A stretch of DNA of 64,000 nt from Collimonas arenae. Lineage in GTDB: Bacteria; Pseudomonadota; Gammaproteobacteria; Burkholderiales; Burkholderiaceae_D. Made by a program: the position numbers and the translations under genes. This document shows, in pieces, positions 56,965-64,000 of the stretch (positions within the stretch are counted from its first letter, which is position 1; each line of letters starts with the position of its first letter). The stretch lies in NCBI RefSeq assembly GCF_001584165.1, contig NZ_CP013233.1, forward strand, positions 2,426,620 through 2,490,619. The letters are read 5' to 3'. The notes beneath the pieces were generated by a model. The model did not search any database. It saw nothing but the letters and a program-made list of their open reading frames with translations, and was not told the origin of the DNA.

Positions 56965-59483
56965 CAGTTAATAACCGTAGAGAGCAATAATTTTTCCGGA
57001 TAATTCAAACCTTCCAATCGGGCATTCCAGTAGGGCTGCATCAGATTGGCATGCGTTACCACTTGCTGACGTATAGTCCAGCGCTCCAAAGGAGAACGGT
57101 AATAGACTCGTGCCTTGCCTATCGCTCGCAGATAAGTGGTTTTATATCTGCGTCATAGTCTTTGATCGCAATCTGTCCCAGATTAAATTTATCTAAAGGC
57201 TTGATCTGTGCTTTGTCCGCCGCCTCCTCTAGACCTACCATAAAAGTTGGCCCCAAATCTTTTAGAGCACTGTCCTGCAATTTCCTTGGCGCCACAAAGA
57301 GATTTCCGGGATCCTCGCGATCTGCCTGATAGTTGCCGATATTTGCATCTCGCATCTCCCACAAACCGAATCTAGATGCCGGCAAGCCCATGTCAACTCC
57401 TATACCGTTCTTCTGCCACAAAGTCTGGGTACCACGCGAGCTACGCATTGTGAGCGCATCAGCGACATTACCCAGCCCCACCAGATTAAGTAAAAATCTT
57501 AAACCGTTAGAGATCGGATCCCCCCCCTCTACTTCACCGGCAGAATTTGCCGCCAGCCTTTGCAGATCAGTCAATATGACTAATTGTTCGAGGTTGGAAG
57601 ACTCCGACCCGATAAGCCTTCAAAATTAGTGGATTGCTGCCTCAGCGCAGCAATGGTGTCATCCACTTCGCCGTTGTTACCGGCAGTCGGCACAGCTAGT
57701 GCCTCACCAGAAGCCGGCATACCTGCAGGAGAACCACCAACAACATTACCGGGAGAATTCGTCGAGGCATTCTGCTGGTTGATCAAATCTTGAGAAGAAT
57801 TCGATGAATTAATGCTGCGCCCCACAGACTCTAATAAAGGGGCTATTGGGGCGACTATTTCGTCGGCCTGATTTTCGTCCAAAGTAGCCACACTAGGCGT
57901 GCGCTTAATCGCACTGTTAGCGGCTTTGGAGGCCATTTGAAAGACACCACGTCCCAAATACCCTCCTCCCGGACCCGTGCCGTCTCCCTTGGCCGAACCC
58001 GGGGCCAACGAGGCACATGCCCCGCCCAAACGCGGCGCAGCGACTTCGCCGGTCGGATAAATGATGTAGGCGCAATCGTCCAAACCGACCGCCTCACCCC
58101 AATAACTCTTTTTCGCTGCGTCATTCTGTTTTACCGCATTGACATATTCATTCAGGTCGAGAGGAATGCTCTCCCCAGCACCTCCCTTTTTGCTAAGTCT
58201 GGACATATTGGCCGCGCCAGCCAACGGTATCTTGACACCAAGAATGTTTAAATCAGTGATATCAATATTGGTCCAGGCATAGTTGCCATCTTGCGTCTGA
58301 ATTGCGCGTGTACCGCCGGTGCGATCATAGATGCACATGAGTGGGCTAATCGCGCTGCCGAGGAGTCCCAGTACCACCTGAATCGCTGGCCCAGCGATTT
58401 CCGCGCCTGGCATGCCCGGAATCATGTCTGATAATCCACTGCCGTTTGCTAAACCACTGATCCCTTCCCCAATATATTTCTGGTGACACATGTCCATCGC
58501 CCACAAACCTTGTATTTTTGGGAACAGACGGCGTCCGGCGCTGCCAGAGGTGAAATGAACATCTCACCGGTCATGAGACGATGTACCAAGTTAAACTCTA
58601 TCCCTTCTTGATCCGCAGGCATCTTGGTCTTCATTTTCTCTAGGCCCAAAAACTTTTTCGGTGGCTGATGCAGTTTCAGCATGCGTAAAAACTCCGTCAC
58701 TCCTTTGAGTGACTGGTAAGCGATTATGCTTGGTATATAACTTGCATCTGGCGCATTGGCCTTTAACAAATCTGTTTGGGCATTGGCGATTGCATTCAAA
58801 GTCGCAAGCAAATGCGTTTGCTGCGCGGCGAACAGAGCGTAGTTGCTTAAAGAGTTGGCCGCTGTGCCAGCATTGGCCAGCACAACACTAGTGACTCGTG
58901 CCAGATTACTGACTTTTTGAACGGCGCCCTGTACTGCTGCAATTCCGTTGGCAACATTCTTGATTAACGGACCGACTTCAGGAATAAACGCAGCCAGATC
59001 GCCAATAGCCTTGATTGCTTTTGGACTGTTACGCCAATATTGATCGGCCATAGTGGTGGTTGACCACATCCCAGTTAATTGTGAGACGGCTACGTAATTG
59101 GATACCATTGCGCGGTTGGTATAGGCAGTGTAATTTAAGCCTTCGGCAGCGATAGTGGCATCGCTATAAGCAATTGCGTCAGCGGCATTGATCAAATGAC
59201 GCTTGTCACTCGTCACTTGCGCCATGTTGTAGACTGCAAACAGGCCGACACACAACACCGCAAAAAAGAAAATGGCGATCGGCAGAACCGCTCCCTGCTG
59301 CAATCGCTGGCGACGGCGTGACGCCGGCAAGATCCGCGCCACGTTCAGCGTAAGATCTGGTCTCCTCACCGTCTCAGCCACAATACGAGGGCTTTCGCTC
59401 ACGGACTCCGCTCTCAATGCCTCCTCCAATCCTTGGATAAATTCTTTAGCATATTTATGCTGCCTGCTGCCGCAGATCTTCAT
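56964..59483 (-). CDS. Large TadG-like protein, three frameshifts
   Basis: Restored length about 840 residues. An N-terminal anchor with the TadG-type start QQGAVLPIAIFFFAVLCVGLF (near residue 65) is followed by DKRHLINAADAIAYSDATIA, the Tad domain. Frames break near 58517 (run of A on the minus strand, giving CSQKIQGLWAMDMCHQK), 57597 (giving NLEQLVILTDLQRLAAN) and 57141 (giving KTTYLRAIGKARVYY). The true end is then TGA at 56964-56966 (LLLSTVIN). A TTG at 59417, directly after GGAGGAG, is a better-signalled start than the ATG at 59483. Structural or surface component of the pilus apparatus. Confidence 0.75.
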
Positions 59484-59556
59484 TATTCTTTTGTCGACCG
59501 CCCAGAATTACTTGCGCGCTCATCACGCAACCATCCTCCAAGGCGGTCTAGCGCAA

Positions 59557-59847
59557 TTAGTTGTTATTGCCGGCGTAATCGCCCATGGTGCGCTTCTTGT
59601 CTGCTGCGGTCTTGGCAGCTTCGGCTGCGGTAGCTGCCTCGCTAATGGCGGAAGTACCATCCTTACCCGCCAATTCAGCCGCCATGCCAGCAACTTGCTC
59701 GCGAATCACTTTGCCGAAAGATGAGAACACTCCAATGCTCACCACGGCCACCAGCGCCACAATAATGATGTACTCCGACATGCCTTGCCCCCGCTGGCGC
59801 AGGGCTGTTTTGATACGATGAAATTTAACTGTTGTGAGCGTCGCCAT
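59557..59847 (-). CDS. flp: Flp major pilin
   Basis: 96 residues; TAGGAG precedes the ATG. The class IVb prepilin motif G-QGMSEY lies at residues ~20-26, followed by the hydrophobic helix IIIVALVAVVSIGVFSS, the region that packs in the fibre. The C-terminal tail is Ala/Lys-rich, longer than the shortest Flp pilins. First gene of the Tad locus, with its own promoter upstream. No prepilin peptidase gene is in the window. Confidence 0.92.
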   Translation of the reverse strand: MATLTTVKFHRIKTALRQRGQGMSEYIIIVALVAVVSIGVFSSFGKVIREQVAGMAAELAGKDGTSAISEAATAAEAAKTAADKKRTMGDYAGNNN

Positions 59848-60203
59848 AAAAATCTCCTATTTTTTAGCCAGAAACGTTTGAGTTTTTTGGATTATTTTGC
59901 TTTTCAGCTTTGTCATTAATTTTTAGTTGTTCATCTCTTTGGAATTGTTGAATTTTTAATTAAATGCATAAACGGCATCATTTCAGAAATCAAAAAAACA
60001 AGATATAGGATTAGTCCTATCTGGATTTTTTGACTCAGACTTTTAGCAAGCAATGGGTCGAAGTCGCTCAAACGACGTCCGTTGCCGCGTGATCACAACA
60101 CGGAGCGCATAACGACATGCGAATTGATTATTTGCCGACATGGCACTAAAGCGAATGTAATGTTGCTTTCAATCGTGCACGGTCTATGTAGCAATGACTG
60201 CGG
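59848..60203. other. Promoter spacer between flp and the dioxygenase gene
   Basis: 356-bp divergent region, A/T-rich on the flp side. It holds the flp control region (59965-60020) and must also hold the promoter of the plus-strand dioxygenase gene, which I could not place. No gene seen. Confidence 0.5.
59965..60020 (-). promoter_or_regulatory. Candidate flp promoter with upstream palindrome
   Basis: On the minus strand TTGATT (59988-59993) is followed after 17 bases by TATGCA (59965-59970), a possible sigma-70 pair. A 16-base palindrome ATAGGA-TTAG-TCCTAT (60005-60020) sits 11 bases upstream of the -35, the place of an activator site. The block from 59976 to 60020 recurs at 46481-46524 before the degenerate pilin. 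Confidence 0.5.
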
Positions 60204-61136
60204 GTGTATCCGATTCCGACTTCTGATTCCGCCATGCCATCCAACAACGTTCCACATGCAAAAAAATCGTTCGCAGACTTTGAGCGAACGTTTGAAATCA
60301 GCCCGATTGATGGTCCGCTTGGCGCCGAAATCATCGGCCTTGATTTGAATCGACCGGTGTCAGATGATGATCTGGCGCGTATCCGCGCGGCGTTCGTTCG
60401 ATACGGTCTGGTGGTATTCCGCGATCAGCGCATCGCGCCGCAACAGCATGTGGCATTCAGCCGCCGCTTCGGTCCGCTGCAAGTGCATGTGCTGAACCGC
60501 TTCCACCTGCAAGGCCATCCGGAAATTCTGATCGTTTCCAACGTCATCGAAAACGGCCAGCCGATTGGCCTGGTGGATGCGGGGGCCGATTGGCATTCGG
60601 ATCTGTCGTACATGCCCAAACCGAGCCTGGGATCACTGTTGCACGCGCAGGAGCTGCCGCCGGAACAGGGGGATACCAGCTTCGCCAACATGTTCAACGC
60701 GTATGAAACCTTGCCCGCCGATGTCAAGCGAACACTGGAAGGCCGGCGTGCAGTGCATTCGTATGTGTATCGCTATCGGCGCCTGCAGAAGCTGTCGCCA
60801 TGGCGTGCAGACCTGACGCAGAAGCAGATCGACGACGTGCCCGAGGTGGACCATCCCGTAGTGCGGGTGCATCCGGAAAGCGGCCGCAAGGCGCTATTTG
60901 TCAGCGAAGGCTTCACCTCGCATATCATCGGCTTGCCGGCCGACGAAAGCGCTGCCTTGCTGAAATTTCTGCATGAGCACACGATTCGTGCCGAGAATGT
61001 CTATCGCCATGCGTGGCGCGCGCACGACATCGTATTCTGGGACAACCGCAGCACGGTGCACTATGCGCCGATTACGCCGCAGCATTTGCGGCGCACGCTG
61101 TATCGCACTACGGTCGAGGGTGACGTCCCAGTGTGA
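60204..61136 (+). CDS. TauD/TfdA-family Fe(II) 2-oxoglutarate dioxygenase
   Basis: Up to 310 residues; an ATG at 60234 (MPSNNVPHAKKSFADFE) may be the true start. The iron triad is visible as HSD (ADWHSDLSYMP, near residue 131) and a late histidine (DNRSTVHYAP), with the 2-oxoglutarate arginine in RRTLYRTTVEG. The family removes sulfonate, 2,4-D or similar side groups by hydroxylation. No sulfonate transporter adjoins it, so the substrate is open. Confidence 0.85.
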   Translation: MYPIPTSDSAMPSNNVPHAKKSFADFERTFEISPIDGPLGAEIIGLDLNRPVSDDDLARIRAAFVRYGLVVFRDQRIAPQQHVAFSRRFGPLQVHVLNRFHLQGHPEILIVSNVIENGQPIGLVDAGADWHSDLSYMPKPSLGSLLHAQELPPEQGDTSFANMFNAYETLPADVKRTLEGRRAVHSYVYRYRRLQKLSPWRADLTQKQIDDVPEVDHPVVRVHPESGRKALFVSEGFTSHIIGLPADESAALLKFLHEHTIRAENVYRHAWRAHDIVFWDNRSTVHYAPITPQHLRRTLYRTTVEGDVPV

Positions 61137-61279
61137 CGATGAACCGCCATTAGCGACCTCGTCCCGTCGCTCCGTTGGTCCCGAGAACGCGGTGATCCAT
61201 GTTCTTCGCTTACCCAGCAATCGCTCAAGGGAAATGCAAGGGAAGCCTCCAACTGCATTTGCTGCGTTATCATTACCCG

Positions 61280-62083
61280 ATGCGCCCAACTTCCTATCTC
61301 AACGCCAGACCCGAACAATGGGCCGCAACGTTCCTGCGCACCCTGAAAAGCTGGTGGCTCATGCTGCATCTGACGGCTGTTGCACTGGTAATGGGATTTT
61401 CACCATCTACCTACCACCGCGCCAACCGCAGTACAACCTATCGCTATATCTACACCGGCACCTGGCAAATACTGCCCTGGTTCACGTTGCTATGTACACT
61501 GCTCAGCCTGGTGCTGATCCGGATTGTGATTGTGACGGCGCTCAGTTACGGCTTGTCACGCTATGCGCTGGAAATGGTGGTGCGCGTGCTGGTGCTGGAA
61601 TTGATCCCGCTTTCGGCCGCGCTATTCGTGGCGTTGCGCGCCGGTTTGGCTTTCAATGCCGGGGCCATGCAGTTTGCCGCGTCGGGAAAGGAACAAAACC
61701 TCCAATGGCGGGACATTGACCGACTGCGCCGCGACCTGGTGCCTCAGGTTATCGCCAACGCTTTTTCGGTGCTAAGTCTGGCGGTTGTCAGCGGAGTGAT
61801 TGTCCTGCTGCTGGCCTATGTCAATGTCTACGGCATGTCACCCTGGGGCCTGGTCGATTACACCCGCACCGTCGGACGCGTATTTGACCCTGCGGTCACC
61901 TTGGGATTTGCATTGAAAACCATCCTCTTCGGACTGGCGGTCGCAGTCATCCCGATGGCAGCCATCCTGGAAGCCTCGCAGCAGCAGGTCGATATCTCAT
62001 CCACGGTACAGCCTGGCGCGATTCGCCTGCTGTTCGTGCTAGTCTTGATCGAGATTGGCGCGCTGGCAGTAAAATATTTTTGA
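61280..62083 (+). CDS. Divergent MlaE-like ABC permease
   Basis: 267 residues from the ATG at 61280 (MRPTSYLNARPEQW). Five to six hydrophobic helices; the MlaE loop is degenerate (LELIPLSAALFVALRAGL). No STAS domain, unlike the copy at 37.1 kb. It is the first gene of a permease-MCE-lipoprotein set and its stop is close to the MCE start. No ATPase gene is in the set, so it may borrow one or act without ATP. Confidence 0.75.
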   Translation: MRPTSYLNARPEQWAATFLRTLKSWWLMLHLTAVALVMGFSPSTYHRANRSTTYRYIYTGTWQILPWFTLLCTLLSLVLIRIVIVTALSYGLSRYALEMVVRVLVLELIPLSAALFVALRAGLAFNAGAMQFAASGKEQNLQWRDIDRLRRDLVPQVIANAFSVLSLAVVSGVIVLLLAYVNVYGMSPWGLVDYTRTVGRVFDPAVTLGFALKTILFGLAVAVIPMAAILEASQQQVDISSTVQPGAIRLLFVLVLIEIGALAVKYF

Positions 62084-62100
62084 GAAAGAACGCACTCCTC

Positions 62101-63039
62101 ATGACATCTCTACCCGATTCCCCCGTCGAGCCATCGGCCAACGTAGAGCTCAAGGCGCGCTTGCTGCTGGCCTTGATGGCGGCACTGATATGCAGCTTCG
62201 TGTTGTACGTGATGTACGCGCGCGGCGTGTTCGAAAGCACTCAGCAGTTGGTGCTGATCTCCGACGACTCGCAGGGTGTGCTGGTGGGCATGGATCTGAC
62301 TTTCTCGGGCTTTCCGATCGGCCGCGTACAACGCATCGAACTGGGCGAGGACGGCAAGGCCCGGATCGTGATCGACGTGCCGCGCAAGGATGCAAATTGG
62401 CTACGCACCACTAGCGTCTTCACGTTGGAGCATGGCCTGGTGGGCGACACCCGGATTCGGGCGTTTTCAGGGGTCCTGAGCGATCCGCCATTGCCGCCTG
62501 ATTCCGTGCGCACAGTGCTGATCGGCGATACTGCGGCGCAGATCCCGCGCCTGGTGGCGACCGCCAGCGCCTTGCTGGAAAATCTCCAAGCCATTACGGC
62601 GGCGGACTCCAGCCTGAATACCAGCCTGGATAACGTGCAGACCATGACCGGCCGTCTTACCGGTAAATACGGATTGCTGGGCGGCGCACTGGGCAGCGAT
62701 GAAGATGCGAAGAAAATCGTCGTCGCACTGGACCGTGTCAATGCATTGCTGGCCAAGGCCGACCAACGGGTTTTCGGCCAGCGTGGCGTGATGGATGAAA
62801 CCCAGGCCGCGATCGTGCAATTGAATGGCGTCCTCAGCGATACCCGCGCCAGCCTGAAGAAAGTCGATGCGGTGCTGGCCGAAGCGCAGGCAATCGGCAG
62901 CAATGCGCATATGGCCAGCAACGATCTGGGCGCACTACGCGCCGAAGTGGAAGCCAGTTTGCGCAAGGTGACGCAACTGGTGGATGAAATCAACCGCAAA
63001 TGGCCTTTCGCCCGCGATACGGAGATCAAACTACCATGA
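62101..63039 (+). CDS. MCE (MlaD-like) lipid-binding protein, second cluster
   Basis: 312 residues from the ATG at 62101; a TTG at 62080 overlapping the permease stop is an alternative. One membrane anchor (LLLALMAALICSFVLYVMYA), then the MCE domain (GVLVGMDLTFSGFPIGRVQRIELGED). The C-terminal ~170 residues are helical with heptad-like patterning, as in periplasm-spanning MCE proteins. Works with the neighbouring permease and lipoprotein. Confidence 0.85.
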   Translation: MTSLPDSPVEPSANVELKARLLLALMAALICSFVLYVMYARGVFESTQQLVLISDDSQGVLVGMDLTFSGFPIGRVQRIELGEDGKARIVIDVPRKDANWLRTTSVFTLEHGLVGDTRIRAFSGVLSDPPLPPDSVRTVLIGDTAAQIPRLVATASALLENLQAITAADSSLNTSLDNVQTMTGRLTGKYGLLGGALGSDEDAKKIVVALDRVNALLAKADQRVFGQRGVMDETQAAIVQLNGVLSDTRASLKKVDAVLAEAQAIGSNAHMASNDLGALRAEVEASLRKVTQLVDEINRKWPFARDTEIKLP

Positions 63040-63703
63040 AGATCGCCGCCTCCTGTTTATCCGTGTCCTTGACATTATTGCTTGCCGCCTGCGGCAGCAA
63101 TCCGCCGCCACCGGATTGGCAAAGCAACGCGCATGGCGCCCTGCAAAGTTTTTCATCAGCCTACCTGATCGGCAACACCCGTGTGGCCGATCAGGAATTC
63201 GCTCGCGCCGCAATGAAATCGCCAGCACCGGCCGTGCCGATTTGCTGGCGCGCGCGGAACTGGTGCGTTGCGCCGCGCGCGCAGCCAGCCTTGAATTCGA
63301 CAATTGCGCCGGTTTCCAGCCGCTGGCGCAGGACGCCGACGCCGGTGAACGCAGCTACGCTGCTTACTTGAATGGACAATGGCAGGGGCTGGATGCAAAC
63401 CTGTTGCCGCAGCAGTATCGGGCACTGGTCAGTGCCAGCGCAGCATCTGCCGACAAGAGCCGGCTGGATGACATCAAGGATCCGTTATCACGCCTGGTGA
63501 CTGCCGCCGCCCTGCTGCAGAATGGCAGGCTGACACCCGCCGAAATCGTGAGCGCGACAGAAACCGCTTCCGCCCAAGGCTGGCGCCGGCCGCTACTGGC
63601 CTGGCTGGGCGTCCAGGCGCAGCGCGCGCAAGCCGCTGGCGACCGCGACGCCGAAACGAAGATTCGACGCCGCATGGACCTGGTGTCGACGCCGCTACCC
63701 TAA
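63036..63703 (+). CDS. Lipoprotein of the second MCE cluster, one frameshift
   Basis: ATG at 63036 overlaps the MCE stop (ATGA). Signal peptide with lipobox LLLAAC (cysteine 19). The frame breaks near 63209: one C added in GCC gives FARARNEIASTGRADLLARAE and a continuous 222-residue protein ending at 63703. I do not recognise a PqiC/LptE-type domain; the soluble part is helical. Likely an outer-membrane lipoprotein partner of the MCE protein. Its stop overlaps the convergent gene's stop by 4 bases. Confidence 0.75.
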
Positions 63704-64000
63704 TTCGCCGGCGGGGGTACCAATGCCGCGCAGTTCGACGTGATCGCCTGACCGGCAAACAGTTTCTTGACGAACGGCTCGGAATCCACCAGCGACGCAT
63801 TGACCGTGCCGCTGTGATCCTGCCCAACGTAATAATGCTGCTCGACGGTGCTGCCGGCAGCGCAGGCATCTTTGGCAAACAGGTATTGGACCGCAGTCGG
63901 AATATCCGTATCCAGGGTACCGGTACCGACAAAAATCGGTGCGGCAAATTTGACCGTTGGATAGTTCGAAGACTGCAAGGTCTGCGTTGCCCAGCCGCTG
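63700..64000 (-). CDS. Secretory-lipase-like alpha/beta hydrolase, C-terminal end only
   Basis: The frame runs off the window edge; about 99 residues of the C-terminus are visible. FVGTGTLDTDIPT contains the likely catalytic aspartate and GQDHSGTVNASL the histidine of the secretory lipase (LIP) family. The serine lies outside the window. Function beyond esterase/lipase cannot be stated. Confidence 0.65.
   Translation of the reverse strand, partial: SGWATQTLQSSNYPTVKFAAPIFVGTGTLDTDIPTAVQYLFAKDACAAGSTVEQHYYVGQDHSGTVNASLVDSEPFVKKLFAGQAITSNCAALVPPPAN

Noticed and set aside
59455..59523. 22-codon minus-strand ORF with GGAGG upstream, before the TadG-like gene
   Set aside because: Attractive ribosome binding site but no conserved content. 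It may reflect another indel at the true gene start.

Overview
The window reads as chromosomal DNA of a betaproteobacterium, most likely family Oxalobacteraceae (Collimonas/Herbaspirillum/Janthinobacterium-like). This is inferred from the gene families (a 1.6 kb-residue-class NAD-glutamate dehydrogenase, a Pseudomonas-type bkd operon, Mla-like lipid ABC genes) and from interspersed repeats common in Burkholderiales. No rRNA, intact tRNA, CRISPR array or complete insertion sequence was found.

Layout. 1-6.6 kb: 3' part of a cyclic beta-1,2-glucan synthase gene. 6.7-7.8 kb: a LivK-like binding protein. 8.6-12.4 kb: a three-gene operon coding for an ATP-grasp/PLP-decarboxylase fusion, a protein with a Cys-His-Asp pattern, and a urea transporter. 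12.4-15.9 kb: a Mg2+ P-type ATPase divergent from a PTS IIA protein. 16.2-18.8 kb: a two-subunit molybdenum hydroxylase. 19.3-22.9 kb: E2, E1beta and E1alpha of the branched-chain 2-oxoacid dehydrogenase. 23-28.3 kb: a YbaK-like deacylase and gcvT/gcvP/gcvH. 28.8-36.9 kb: a cupin/JmjC-like protein, an enoyl-CoA hydratase, the large NAD-glutamate dehydrogenase and a secreted alpha/beta hydrolase. 37.1-41 kb: Mla-like permease, ATPase and MCE genes, interrupted by a repeat-rich 855-bp gap.

From 41 to 60 kb the DNA is visibly more A/T-rich and accessory. It holds a secreted cytolysin-like pore-forming toxin with a ricin-type lectin tail, a MocR regulator next to an AhpD-like gene, and a Tad (Flp pilus) locus with a second, degenerate pilin gene at its far end. 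60-64 kb: a TauD-family dioxygenase, a second MCE cluster (permease, MCE protein, lipoprotein, no ATPase) and the end of a secretory-lipase-like gene.

At least seven genes are broken by single-base deletions, nearly all next to short homopolymers. Putting back one base per site restores full-length, family-typical proteins. This looks like systematic sequencing error more than gene decay, so I list these loci as single genes and give the break points.

The strongest candidate for an undescribed system is the 8.6-12.4 kb operon. The toxin, the duplicated pilin promoter/gene unit and the reduced Tad locus with an FHA-TadA fusion come next.
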